NCBI GenBank assembly: GCA_037179335.1
Contig: JAKZHN010000024.1
Location: forward strand, 124,001 to 188,000
DNA length: 64,000 bases
DNA from: Cyclaneusma minus
Taxonomy: Eukaryota > Ascomycota > Leotiomycetes > Marthamycetales > Marthamycetaceae
Reading direction: 5' to 3'
The translations under genes were made by a program, and so were the position numbers. Each line of letters begins with the position of its first letter. Within the stretch, counting starts at the first letter, position 1. This document shows, piece by piece, positions 34,014 through 45,838 of this stretch. Below the pieces are notes generated by a model that was not told where the DNA came from, searched no databases, and worked only from the letters and a program-made list of their open reading frames with translations.

Positions 34014-35506
34014 ATGCAGCGCCCGATGCCCAACAACGGCGGCCTGCTACGGGTTGTGCAGCCACTCCCTGCGGATGCTGACGAGAAGCAGATTTTGCAG
34101 TGGTTTAAATCGCAAAAACCAGAGCCTATTGCCAGGCTTTACAAACACATGGGTACGGCAGATGCTGCCCCCTGGAAACCATTAGAAGACCTGATAGGTC
34201 AGATATCTGGGCTCAAGTCTTTCTATTGCTCGCGAATCTGCAAAGCACAATGTGCAGAGTGGTTCGATCGATCGGGCTATTCGACTCAGAGGAAGATGCC
34301 AGAGCAAGGATGCATTGAAACCGGCCCACTTATTGCTGAAGGAATTTCCAACATGATGAGGATAAAGGGGTTCTCAGAGGCTAGATGTCGTGCTCTGGAG
34401 ATATGGCTTCCTTCTGTCTGTGTCGCGTGGGCGAGACGAGGTGCCAAGCTGGCTAAGAAGTGTGTGGCCATGAAGAGAGTCAAAGAGAACAAGAAGAACA
34501 GGAAGACCACTACGGACCGATCTGTCTCCTCTGACCTCTCTTCCGTTCCCTCTCCCAACCTCTCTCCAGGCAAATCTCCAGGCCCGTCTCCAGCTCCGTC
34601 TCCAGTCCCCTCCATCCCCACTCCAGTCCTATCACCAGAATCCACCCAATCTGAAACGGTTTTAGGTACGTCGGAATTGCCCGGTAGGTTGTCTGGTGGA
34701 ATCTCTACTGGTGAGAACGTTAGCTGATTCGATAACATAGTGAAGAAGGAACCGGTCGATGAAGAGGGGATAGAGCAGATCGGTTTCCCCTCTTGGACCC
34801 CGGGCAATGCAAGAGCTGGGTCGAACTCCCAAGCCAATGCCGCGCAACCTTCTCCAAATCATCCCAGATCCACGGATAGCCATGATAGACCGACGCTTCG
34901 AGCTGCGGTGACGGATGATCTATCGGGCCCTACTGCCCCTTCTATGCCTCCCAGATCCACTGATAGCTACGGTCGCCCGGGGCCTCGAGCTGCTGACATG
35001 GGTGGACGATCGACTCCTGGCGCCCCCTCTATAGGCCGCACAACCCCATTTGCAGAAGGTGGCGGTTTTTCAAGCCCAGCACCAAGTGACCCCTCACTCG
35101 ACCAGCACTCGAAGGAAATTCAAAGAGAATTAGACGAGATACTCAAACAAAAGCAAGCGCTTGAGCAGCAACTAGCTCATGAGCGGCAGCTGAGTGCCCT
35201 TCGTCAGGAGCTCTTGGAAGCCCGCGCTGAAAGGGATGCAGCTCGGATGGAGAGAGATAAAGCTTCTGCAAGAGGTACAAGTGAACAAGCCGAAAACAGC
35301 CGGGCTACGCGTGAGTTAAAAATCAGAGCTTCTCATACCATTGCTGACGGTTCAGTTCAGAGTCTCCTTACGTCGATCATGAATCCTGTGCTTCATCTTC
35401 TCGTGCTTCCCCGCCTGGCGTTAAGCGAAAAGCGGACCATGAGTATGCACCGAATTTTCACACGGAATCCCTATACTGTGAACAGGGATCTAAAAGGAGG
35501 GGATAA
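34014..35506 (+). CDS. array copy 3: unknown protein with Cys-containing N-domain, coiled coil and basic tail
   Basis: I do not recognise this family. The model has 455 residues in three exons (34014-34665, 34741-35310, 35361-35506). Residues about 18-150 form a compact domain shared with copy 4: LPADADEKQILQWFKSQKPE, then CSRICKAQC, then ARCRALEIWLPSVCVAW. A Lys-rich stretch and a Ser/Pro repeat (SPGPSPAPSPVPS) follow. Exon 2 opens with VKKEPVDE, which fits a sumoylation consensus. A coiled coil (ELDEILKQKQALEQQLAHERQ) precedes the last exon (SPYVDHESC... GVKRKADHEY) that ends KRRG. The acceptor at 35360 rather than five bases upstream keeps the frame conserved with copy 4. The layout suggests a nuclear protein; function is unknown. 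Confidence 0.65.
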
Positions 35507-36384
35507 GAGAGGAGGCAAAGCTTGTATATCGCAACTTTTGGTAGGTGAACTGTTCCAATTTCGCGATAACCTCTCAAGTGATCATTGCTAACTTTCATGC
35601 TCCCATGCTTCAGGCGCGAGAAAGGCAACCTTTGTTATTTTAATCTCGAGAGGGAATGGAATCATGGAGGTTTGGGAGCGCTTAGAGGCTAGAGATGTTG
35701 ACAGATTGATTATTTCTGTCACGAGCATACAAAGATATCAAACAGACGTGGAAATTCATTTCAATACAAAACAGAATCGGAGCATGGCTAAGCATTTAAC
35801 TCACTTAGAATTTGTATGATAAAAGAATATAACAGATGAGTGGCTTGTGACAAAGAGAACTCAGAAAGCCATAGGACAACGATGTTGTTATATTAACTAG
35901 GGCATTGTGAAAAGAGTTAAGCAAATCTATTGCCATAATGCCATTTAACATAGGACATAGCGAAACATTTGTCAAAGCCAGAATGTTATTATAATTTGAG
36001 ATGGATAATCGTCGGATTGTCCCGATCCCTATTCAGAACCAAGCAAAGAAAGATGGGAGAGTGATGATGGAGCCCTTTCTCTCGAGCAATACGTGGTCAG
36101 GCTTTAACTGAGCAGTCGATCCCAAAAAGCTCCATTCTCTATGCCGATGGTTCCATCTCATTCTTTCTCTTTCTATATGGATGTTGATTGGTGCGGATGC
36201 CCGGGCATTGCTTGAACTTTGTTGCGATGCGGGAGGCTTCACACATCGGTTTTTGGACTTTGAAGGATTGCAAGACAACCATCTCTGTCCCAGCGCTCGA
36301 AGGCTAGAGGAACCCTGCTACAGGGACGTCCACCCAATACCAAACGCACACAACCCTTAATGCCAATTCTCTTCCCGAAGTCAC
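35507..36384. other. spacer between array copies 3 and 4
   Basis: AT-rich, with no gene supported. A 17-bp word (ttgattggtgcggatgc) at about 36184-36200 also occurs upstream of copy 3 at about 33896-33912, so part of the 5' flank was duplicated with the gene. Confidence 0.5.
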
Positions 36385-38526
36385 ATGATGACGTTCTCGA
36401 AAAATAAGAGGCGGTCGAATGAACTTCTACTGCTGGAGATTATGGGACCGCTCCCTGCACACGACGAGGAAGAGAAGATCTTGCAATGGCTCAAATCGCA
36501 CGACCCGGAACGTATTGCGACGACTTACGCCAATGAAGTTGATTATGATGATGCCAACAGCTGGAATCGACTAGCATACCTCATAGTCCAGATATCCGGT
36601 GGACCTATATCCTGCAACCCCCGAAAAATATGCGGAAAATACTGTATGGGGTGGCTAGAAGCACCGGGTCGGTTGAGTCGGAAGAACATGGAAGATTGTG
36701 AAAGAGCGACCATTGGCCGGCTCGTGGCGAATGAGATATGCGATATCTTGAGAAACAGGAGGAAGTTTTCCAAGGCCAGATATCAAGCTGCAAAGACATG
36801 GCTTCCTCCCCTCTGCGCAGCGTGGTTGATACGAGTGCTGAGGCTGGTTAAGGCTGGACCACTCCAACGGCAGAAGAGAAGCGACGCCAAAGCGAACGAA
36901 GCTGTCCATGTCGCTTCCGTTGCTCCGCGTCAGTCCCAGTTGGCGACCATTGCTGGCGCCGCCCTTGAGGCCGCCGTTGGGCTTCCTGTTGCTCCTACAC
37001 CGGTTGCTCACCCAGTGGCAGCTTCACTTGCTGACTCCACTGTTACCCCCGCGGCTCCCGTTCCGGCTCCCTCACCGTTGCGCTCGCCGAATCGCTCTTT
37101 TGCTTCCTCTCCTGCTCCGTCTCCTCGACTCACCCTATCAGAACCAAGTCCGGGTATGCCAAATCGAAACCCCTTGCCGATAATTTTTCTGGTTACTCAT
37201 CTGCTGGTCCGATGGCCGACTAATTAGAGACTGTAGCGGTCAAGATAGAACCACTCGATGAAATCGACGTGGAGATTTTGAACTTGGGCCATTGGGCCAA
37301 AGAAGGAGCCCATCTCAGCCCTCAAGCCAGTAATGCACTCTCGCAGCAAGCTAGGGATCTCCAAGCAAAACTAAATAACGAATTCAGAGAGAAGGAGTCC
37401 ACTGTGAACCAGCTTTCTTACACCGAGCGGCTGTTTTGCTCCGCTGTTCTCCAAGACGACGACGTAGCTCCTGAAGCCAGAGAGTTACCTCCCACAGACA
37501 GCGACAAAGCTTTTACAGGAGCTGCTCTTGGAGGTAGGTTTAGGTCTGAGGAGACTGGGCTTCTTCTACCCCTACTGACTATCTGGCTCAGATGCTGCTT
37601 ACGTTGATTACGAACCCTACATTCCACCAGGCTCTGTCTCAAAGCCGCCTCTTCCGCCAAAATCTGTTCCGCGGAGACCTCTTCCGCGGAACCCTCCTCC
37701 GCCGAGCTCTTTCCTTGCGCAGAGGCCTCTTGCGCCTTCTCCTAGCACGTTTCCTGCCTCGACTGGCGACAAGCGAAAACCCGAACACGAGCTCTTGAGG
37801 ACTCCCACTAATAAAAGACGTCGTCACCCTGCTCCTCGATCTGTTCCTAGTCCTGCTCATAGTCCCCCTCCTGATAGTCCTCCTCTTCCTGCTGCTAGTC
37901 CGCCTCCTGCTGGTTCTCTTACACCTCCTCTTCCTCCTACTCGTTCTTCCGGTCCTCCTCCTTCAAAGACTAGTCCCGACCCCTCGGCTGACAAGGAGCT
38001 CTCGGCCCGCACTAGCAAGAAGCTTCGTGAGCAAGAAAGAGAGCGTTTGACTCCCGGCTACTCGCTACTTCATTACCGGCGAGATTGCCTTGACCGCGCT
38101 GCACGAAGCAAATGGTTCAAAGACAAAGTCCAAAACACGGCCAAGTACAACGAAGCATCATTAGATGAGACATTGAAGATGAGAGAGGCGTCAAATCTCG
38201 CCTCCGATAATTACCGGTACATCAAACTCTTCTTCTAGCGTCTTTAGGTTTTGTAAATTCCAAGCATAACTCTTTACTAATTTCCTTCGATACTTAGGCG
38301 CAACAGAGGCGAGCACTGGTCGGTCTTTGAAGAGAGATGGGACCAACCTGAGTGGAAAGAGTGGAGATCCGAGCAAATTAAGAATCTCAAAGAACCACGG
38401 ACTTACATGTCACGGAGACCTATTGAGGGAGCCAAGAGCCCGAACAAGCAGTGGGTAAAGACTGGATTAGTGAAGCTAAGGAGAGAAGGAGAGGTCTGGA
38501 GAGCTCCTCCTTCTTATAATACATAG
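36385..38526 (+). CDS. array copy 4: longest member of the unknown tandem family
   Basis: The model has 639 residues in four exons (36385-37153, 37237-37533, 37592-38216, 38298-38526). The N-terminal domain parallels copy 3: LPAHDEEEKILQWLKSHDPE, CNPRKICGKYC and ARYQAAKTWLPPLCAAW. An Ala/Pro-rich linker leads to exon 2, which opens VKIEPLDE, the same position and phase as in copy 3. Exon 3 opens AAYVDYEPY, matching copy 3, then has a Pro-rich stretch with KRKPEHELL and a long PPPP/SPAP linker. A C-terminal domain unique to this copy runs from about 500 on (LTPGYSLLHYRRDCLDRAARS, then HWSVFEERWDQPEWKEW), interrupted by the last intron. No known domain fits. It is probably the intact ancestral-type gene of the array. 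Confidence 0.7.
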
Positions 38527-39369
38527 GACAAAGGCGTCAGGACGACAAAGGAACGGCTGCCTAAGGCCTCAGCCTCTAACCCCCGTAACATTACAAGTAA
38601 ACGACCCGAACCCATTCTACAACTCCGAACACGCCAAAATCAAAAAGATGTATGACAATCGAGTGAAGAGGTCGAATTGAAATCACGAGGGCAAGAGATG
38701 TCGACAAATTGCACAACGAGTGGTGAATATTTCGATTTATCTGAGACGGAGTTCGAATTGAAAAGGTAGTGGGCTAGGGACGTTCACAGATTGCATGGAA
38801 AATAACGACTACTACGATCGAAGCGAGAGAGATTCTGGGTTACAACGGCCAGGGGGATATCGACAAATTGCACAACGAGGGATGATGACTCCGATTTTTG
38901 ATATCCACGGCCTCTTTTTCGATTCCATCTCTTGCTACTTCCAAAAGTTTAGCTCTTTACTTTTAGGAGTTCAAAAATTATATTTATGATCCACTAATCA
39001 TTATTTCCGTAATTCCATCTCGCATCTCTACGAACTCACCCAATCGAAAAGGAGAAGTTTTGGTGATTGCATATGCCAAAACCTGTATATAGAGCATTAA
39101 CGAAACCAAAACAGAATGCAAATCTGCCAGGCGCCAGCGCTCTTTCTAATTCTCCTCTCTGAATTTCCCACCCCCTTTTCCTAAATCCTAACCCTAGTCT
39201 ACCCTTAATACCCTATGCAACACCACCAGAGGTTCGGAGTCCGACCCAACCTCTCCGGAGCGCTCAAAAGTCAAAACACCGTTCTCAGACCCACTTCGCT
39301 CCTCACATATCAAAAAAAAAAAATAAAAAATAAAAAAAAAACAAATTCAACGTAAACACAAAACCAAAA
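38527..39369. other. intergenic 3' of the array
   Basis: No gene is supported. The word cgacaaattgcacaacgag occurs twice (about 38701 and 38861), suggesting a small local duplication. An A-rich tract at 39311-39352 lies just past the 3' end of the 5S gene. Confidence 0.45.
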
Positions 39370-39488
39370 ACATACAACAGCAGGTATTCGCTGGTGGTCA
39401 CCCACCCAACTACTAACCTGCCGATCTGAGGCTTATGTATGCAAGAGCGGACGGGTTTGCCAGTTCTCCTCAGTCTGTGGTCGTATGT
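39370..39488 (-). rRNA. 5S ribosomal RNA
   Basis: The reverse complement begins ACATACGACCAC and ends GTTGTATGT, which pair as helix I. The internal block GGTTAGTAGTTGGGTGGGTG followed by ACCACCAGCGAAT is the highly conserved 3' half of ascomycete 5S rRNA. CCCGTCCGCTC in the 5' half is also typical. The T run after the 3' end serves as Pol III terminator. Single dispersed 5S genes are normal in Pezizomycotina. The copy differs at scattered sites from common forms, so I cannot say whether it is a main or minor variant. Confidence 0.88.
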
Positions 39489-39987
39489 GCTAAAATATTG
39501 CGTATGCGCATTCATGTTCCCATCGGCACCAATTCAACCTGCTTTTCGTCTGCCACTGGTGACGAACCTGAAGCAAAGAACTTGTATAGTACTGAATATC
39601 GAAGTACCCGGCGACGACATTTCCAAGAAGGACTTGGGAAGTTGCGCCGAAGATCTGAATTGACTGGCCCCGATCTGAAAGTACAAATCATCGGACTTGC
39701 TTGATATTCCCAATTAGCATTGTAGGTAGACCTGTAGAGGATCAAGTGATAGGGAAGCTGTCAAGTTTCATGTCATTTCACCGAGTCGCAAAGATGAGAC
39801 AAATTTGGTGCCCATTCATCAGATTATGTGTTTATATCAACCTATCTGCCACTGGTACACTTCCAAAAGTTTCATCAATCGCGCAAACAATGCTTCTTTC
39901 AAAGATGCACGACATTAGCATTACAACTACTTAAGCATCATACAATCCTATTTTCTCCCCTCAGCTGCCAACATACTAAACAGCAGC
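39489..39987. other. intergenic, no gene seen
   Basis: This lies between the 5S gene and the 3' end of the ferritin-like gene. No supported coding sequence is visible. Confidence 0.4.
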
Positions 39988-40946
39988 TTAGTAGTTGCTG
40001 ATCTCAACAACGGCGGGTCCGGCAGCAACAGTGTCATCGGTGACCGAGGTGTTGCATCCAGTAAGAACAACGTAGCTCTGTCCGTTGACACCCTCTGGAA
40101 CGGTAAGAGTAACACCACCATCACAAGGAGTAGTCTCAGTGAAGATAGGTCCAGCAACAGTGATGAACGCAGCGTAGATCTTCTGGCCGCTGGATGAGCC
40201 CTCGAGAACGTATCCAGGGGTATTCAACTTGATGGTATCACCGCTCTTGATAGGACCAGTGGTGCCGAGAGTCAAGGTAGGGAAAGCCTTGACGGGCAGC
40301 GCGGGGTTGGAATCAGGGCAGGAGGTGATGAACTGCGCAGCCAAAGTGTAGACCTCGTCGAAGTCGAGCGGGTTGTCGAAGGGCTGGGCGAAAGGAGTCT
40401 GCATCAGCTCGGAGCGGATGTAGGCGGAGTGACGCGCCTCGGTGGTGAGGATGGATCCGGCGTCGGTCAGGTAGTTCTTGTTCATAATGAACGAGGCGGC
40501 GCCGAGGTAGGCGGAGACACCGACACCCTCGAGGACGGAGGAGGTGGCGACGAAAGACTTGGGGTCGGTGACACCGAAGGCATATGTGCAAGGCTGGGTG
40601 GCCATGTCGCCAAGTGCGCCGGAGAGGAAGGCGACGTGAGTCTCCTCATCTCCGGAGATGGTCTTCAGGTTCTCGTAGAAGGGGTCGGCAAAGCCAGCAG
40701 CGACGAAGTCGGCTTGCGTGAAGTTGGCGAGACCCTCGTGGTAGAACTTGTTCTCGAGGTGCTCAAGGGTAAGAGCGTAGTTGAGAATTTGGACTGGAAA
40801 GGATGTTAGTTTGATGTCCTCTTGTGCCGAAAACAGCGAGCTCGATTGGAGCTTGACTTACCATCAGTGACGGCCTGTCTCTTGTTGATGACGGGGCCAG
40901 CGGAAACAACGGCTGCGAGAGCAGCAGCACCGTATGCGTACTTCAT
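39988..40946 (-). CDS. secreted ferritin-like domain protein (Rds1-like)
   Basis: The protein has 296 residues in two exons (40946-40862 and 40793-39988; intron with GTAAGT and CAG). Residues 1-16 are a signal peptide (MKYAYGAAALAAVVSA), followed by a KR site at 22-23. The ferritin-like four-helix domain shows the expected acidic and His residues: LTLEHLENKFYHEGL, then SGDEETHVAFLSGAL, then ILTTEARHSAYIRSELM. The C-terminal 100 residues look like a beta-rich domain with two cysteines (TPCDGG, LTGCNTS). Fission yeast Rds1 and relatives are induced by starvation or stress; whether they bind metal is not known. Confidence 0.87.
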
Positions 40947-42975
40947 CTTGACTGAAGGATTTGGAGTTTGAAGAACTTGGAGACTGTAAAGCGAGTGGTA
41001 TATGTAAGAACAAACGAGTGACACGTGCAGCTGTAGAGACTGGTGTGTGGAGAAGGTGATTGGGCTTTTCTACGATGTGAGAATGAAAGCGTCACTTCGG
41101 TGGCCAGCCGAGAAGTTATATGGCTCGCAGTGTCATAGCGCGGAGGCTTAAAATGCACTGGCCGTCCCCTGAGTAAGCTTTGTGACAGTAGATAATAGGA
41201 GGAAGGCGAGGATCTAGCCAGGCTTCTAGCAACGCTCATCACCGGAATCACATCAAAATATGCATAAGCACGTCCTGGTCTTGCCCACAAGTTGAGGACG
41301 GCTTCAATCAACGTCGGGGGCGCTCTCCTTAGAGCAGGACAACGTCCTTCGCAATTTCCTCGTGGCTCGCAAGCCCGCCAAGGTGACAGAAGGAGAAGCA
41401 CACCTCACCGTTTGCGGACCCATGGCTCTCAAGCGTCGTGCCCTAGAAGCCAGAGCAGATTGTGATGCGACTTCACTAGCATCGCCGTTAGGGAGCGATA
41501 CTTCGTCTAGCATCAAGTAGTGTTCCATAACCCCGATGAGATCTCGCCCCAAGCCGCATGTGTGCTAGATCTTGCCCCCCTCTTGGGTAGGCCAGAACGC
41601 CCGAGGCCGAATCCAAACCCAGCTCGAGCTTGGACTTACCACAAGCTTCAAGCTCAGTGCGACTTCATTTCCACGGCCACGGCAATTGGTCAAACGGCTG
41701 GGCCAAGCTTTTTGGCTCCTGAGCCTGGAGAGGGCCATATGAGCTTAAACGCACGCCCAAATGCTAATTCGAGAATTGCCATGAGCAATAGCGGGGAGAA
41801 GGCTTGTTTCGCCCTTCGGATGGACCCCGCTCCGAGGGAAAGGTAACGATGGTTGCAACGTTTGCAATGGCCCGCCCGCTCATTGGATGTCCATCCGGCT
41901 GCAAATCGAACTCGCTTCTTCAAGCGCATGTGCCTCGAGTGTAAATGGTGGCCGCGGCGCGTGAGAAAGGCTTGACTTTGTGGTGAAATTAGAGAAGAAG
42001 ATCAGGTTTCCGTCGTTCCGGGCGAGTCTCTTTCGCAGGTCCAGAGAATGTCATCCGAGGCAGGTGCGCCGTGGAGTCGGAGCCGGTGTTGTGGTCCACC
42101 TGTGGGAGCTGGAACTGAAGAGCAGAATCATAACGAATGCTGTGGACTGTTCACGGAAAAGGGTGGCGAGGAGGGGAAAAGATCAATTGGGACGAGAGTT
42201 GGGGAGAAGTCATAGTCAAGAAGATTCGGGTGTCGACATGCCCGCACGGATATGTCATGATGTCGCCCGGGAGTTTGGGCCGTCCCCGCCCTGCACGGGC
42301 CTCGATCCCAGATCTCAGATCTAGATAAGATAAGATTTGATGATCGGAGTCGACGCACTCTGATAGGCCTTGGGCTGCCCAAAGGCCACCCCTGAGAGAA
42401 GGGCTTTCTGCGATAAATTTTAAATTCTGCAATGCTATAAACAATTCTCCACTTTTGGATTACTCGTGCTACTAAGTCCCCTACAGCTAACCCCATTCAG
42501 ACATAGTGCGCTTAACACCCGAGGCTTCAGCCCCAGGGCACAGCAATATCTTGCCCCGGCAGGCACTTGAAGTCCATCTCTCCGTTCTCGAAAAGGGACC
42601 TCCTCGCTAGGTAACCTAGGGATCGCTGGAAAGATGTATACAACAGGGACACAGGTACATCGACACACGTTCGCAAAGCAAAGCGTCGACAAGCAAGATT
42701 GCCGTGAGCATAGCTTGATTGTATCTTGTAGATATGTCTAGTCGTTTCTCTGTCTATTTCATGCCCTCGTTACCAAATATGCACCCAAGCTCCTCATGTA
42801 CATATGTACAAGTATTTCTTCACAGAAAACCCACCTTACCTAGATGCCGCTTGCAAAGTTCCATGACCCTTCCGAACGCCAACCAAAGAAAGGAAAAGAG
42901 ACATGTTGCTAGTTAGTGTCTTTGGACAATCGCAGACTTCTGCGAAGTCTACGGAGCATGAATCATCCGCTTATG
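40947..42975. other. intergenic, no gene supported
   Basis: Two kilobases separate the ferritin-like gene's promoter from the 3' end of the MFS gene. Open frames on both strands are short and unlike known proteins. Confidence 0.4.
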
Positions 42976-44790
42976 TCACCTTCGTAGCTCCTCGTCGTCC
43001 TCGGTCTCATCCTCATCCTCGTCTTCATCTTCATCAGTGATCCCCTCCTCTTCATCCCAGTCATCGCTCTCCAACTCATTCCCGCGAATGCCAAAACTGG
43101 CAAGAAAGCCGACGAAAGCGATGCCGCCAAATACGCCCCATGCCAATGCTTCGCCTTTGGGCTGCACGCGTGTGGCGAGCGAGAAGAGCCCGCCAGACAA
43201 AAAGGGGCCGAGAGCGCGGCCAGCGGCCGAGAGAGTTTGTGCGAGGCCATTTAGGGTGCCCAGGACTGAGTGGTTAGGGGCTGAGTTGGTGATCTGTCCA
43301 TTCATTGTCAGTCAAACCAAGGTCTCGACGAAAAACGTAAAAACATGAGAAACCAAGGCTGACGCGAATGATCTGGGGAGAAGAAAGTGACATACCAAGA
43401 GCAAAGCGCTAGTCAATCCACCGACAGAAGCAACAGTCTTGATCAGCAACACAACCCCCAATTCCACCCAAAGCCAAATCTTGCCATCGCCCCAGCCAAA
43501 CGGCGCAGGCGAGTCTTTGTACCCCACAAATGGCATCAAAACCATTGCCAACACAAATCCCAGCAGGCCAACACGGTACGTAACTTTATTCCCCATCTTC
43601 TCTTTTAGTTTCCCGAAAATACCGACCTGGAAGACTATAGTCACGATTCCCGCAAAAGACAGCGACAAGCCAATTTCCTCGGGCGAGAGCGTGCGGCCTG
43701 TAGGCGTTGGCGCGGATGCGAAAATAGGGTACAGCGAGTTAAAGCTGATGTTGGAGAGCTGGAAGATTAGGTACGTGCCCAGAAGGAGCATGGTGTTGCG
43801 ATTGAGCACCTCCTTGGATGTGAGGCTGTGCTCGCCTGCGGAGGGGAACAGGTCGGGCATCGACAAAAGACTCTGCGTCTCGCTTTCATTTTCAGTATCC
43901 GTCTCTTCGCCCGATGCCCCCAGTGGCAGATATCGTTTTAGATATGTAGGATGTCTTGCGTTTCCTGTAAACTGCCATAGCCAGCTGAACATTTCCCTGG
44001 CGCGGTCTTGCAGCGGCGGCGCACCTTTGATCTCTTCCAAGCTCTCCTCGAGGAACATTGCTGTGATCACAAAATCGGCCATCAGTACTGCGGCTGAAAA
44101 TACGTTCGGCCAGAGGTAGGGATGCTTCGCGTTGTCCCGCACCAGCAATCCACCCAGCGCAGGTCCCGTAATGCCCCCAATACCGTAGATGACCGGCAGA
44201 TACACAAATGCTTTGCTCTGATTACTGCGATCCGTAATCTCGCCCAAGCATGTGCTCACCACGCCCTGATTCCCATTTCCCAGACCCATTAAGGCTTGGA
44301 CGAGTACGGCCTGCCACAGCGTCTTGCAGAAGCCAAAAGCAAGGAAACAGCCTGCGGTAAACAGCGTTCCGAGCATCACGACCGGCTTTCGCCCTATTCG
44401 ATCCGACAGCCATCCCCAGAAGAAATTCGTCGTAAACTGGGCGAGCGCAAAGGCTGACGCTATTAAGCCCACATACAGCCCCACTTGCGCCTCGTCGACC
44501 TCGGGGAAAGACGATGCCATCTGCGGCAGATACGGCGATATGGAGTTCAGCGCCGTCTGCTCTGCCAGCGCAATGACGGCCAGCACGGCAAGCTGTTTCT
44601 TGGGCAGCGGCGAGCTGTGGTGGTACTCGCGCTCGCGACTGTCTTCGCCATCGCGGTGACGGTCGGCGTTTCTTTGCGGCGACGTCGAGGATTCCGCTAG
44701 AGGTTCGCCGCGCGACTTTGGGGGTTTCACGGGGAAGGTCTGGTAGTGGAGAGTCGAGGATTTCGCGCGGTTGAGGCCGGGTTTCGGCAT
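42976..44790 (-). CDS. MFS transporter with acidic C-terminal tail (DHA1/zinc-induced facilitator-like)
   Basis: The protein has 570 residues in two exons (44790-43396 and 43293-42976; intron with GTATGT and CAG). A polar N-terminus of about 70 residues precedes twelve predicted membrane segments. MFS signatures are clear: the loop 2-3 motif WGWLSDRIGRKPVVMLG near residue 121, the motif GLGNGNQGVVSTCLGEITD, and PVIYGIGGITGPALGGLL. A long cytoplasmic loop (PPLQDRAREMFSWL to LFPSAGEHSLTSKE) separates the halves. The C-terminus is strongly acidic (DEDEDEDEDETEDDEE). The closest type I can name is the ZIFL/YCR023C-like branch. The substrate is unknown. Confidence 0.87.
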
Positions 44791-45339
44791 GCTGGTGGTT
44801 TGCGCTGTGACGCTGTAGTTTGGGATTTGGATCGAGTTGACTGCTCGCGGTGTTGCTTGGACTCGGCCTTTCAGTATGACTGCGAAGTTGCGGCGACTTC
44901 TTTCGGACAAGCCTTCGTCCCTCTTCTCGCGATCCCTGGTCAGCACATAGTCGCAGACTCAATATCGCGGATCCAGGGTATCAGTAGTGGTGCTCGCATG
45001 TCATTGATGCTTTTCGCTCGTGTGGGATCGGATTTGTGGGTGGGCCAAGGCCTAAATTATTATCTTCAGAGTGCCTATGTCTACAGAATCTGTGGCTTGG
45101 CACACGCGACCAAGAAAGCGCTGCAGCTGGTCACACAGCAGACAAAAAGACAGGATATTCAAATGCACTCAAAGCGATTGGTTGATGGCTTGAAGGCGTT
45201 CCACAATGTTTCAATCTCCTGGTCCGAAGGTATTCTGAAGTCTCGAAAATGATCGAACAGAGTTTGGTGACGTGCATCCACGAAACGATCATGCGAGTTC
45301 GCCTTGGAGTTGGTCCGTCGCCATTTAGCTTTGGCCCAA
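44791..45339. other. promoter side of the MFS gene
   Basis: No gene is seen. The sequence leads into a repeat-rich block. Confidence 0.4.
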
Positions 45340-45680
45340 GCCTCTGGCCAGAGTTTATCTGGTTGAAGGTCTGACTCTGGGCTCGGTTTGTTGGCCTTCG
45401 GGAATCATCCCTTTAAGGGTCCTTAGATGGCTGTGCGAGTTCGCCCATTTACGCCCTCTGGCCAGAGCTCATCTGGTTAAGGTCTGGATACCCTCGGGTA
45501 CTCTATGATTACGGCTTACCCAACCCTCCCTCTCCTCTACGCCCTCTGGCCGGAGTTCATCTGGTAAAGGTCTGGATTCCCTCGGCTTTTCTATAATCAC
45601 TGCTTGTGTTTTCTTTGGCATTATGCTTCTATGCTTTTTGATGTTCAGAAAAAAGAGTTCATCTGGTAAAGGTCTGAGAG
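45340..45680. repeat. degenerate direct repeats, about 100-110 bp apart
   Basis: A word of about 33 bp of the type cctctggccagagttcatct followed by ggtaaaggtctgga occurs at 45340, 45452, 45541 and, truncated, 45653. Spacings are roughly 112, 89 and 112. A second word, tgcgagttcgcc, occurs at about 45293 and 45434. No coding frame runs through. Confidence 0.7.
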
Positions 45681-45730
45681 TACTCCAAGTAATTGAGGGT
45701 ATTCCGAAAGAGAGGATAGAGGGGAGTACT

Positions 45731-45838
45731 CTGAATCACCCGGAACATTCTCAATTACTTGGAATACTCTCAATTACTTGGAATACTTTCAATCACTCGG
45801 AACATTCTCAATTACTTGGAATACTCTCAATTACTTAC
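45731..45838. repeat. 19-bp tandem repeat, about 5.7 units
   Basis: The unit is ctcaattacttggaatact with few changes between copies. The core aattacttggaata is the exact reverse complement of a word inside the MITE at 46.7 kb, only 1 kb away. Confidence 0.85.

Noticed and set aside
39180..39215. Telomere-like words (cctaaccctag)
   Set aside because: Only one or two units, no array, and genes lie on both sides; chance.
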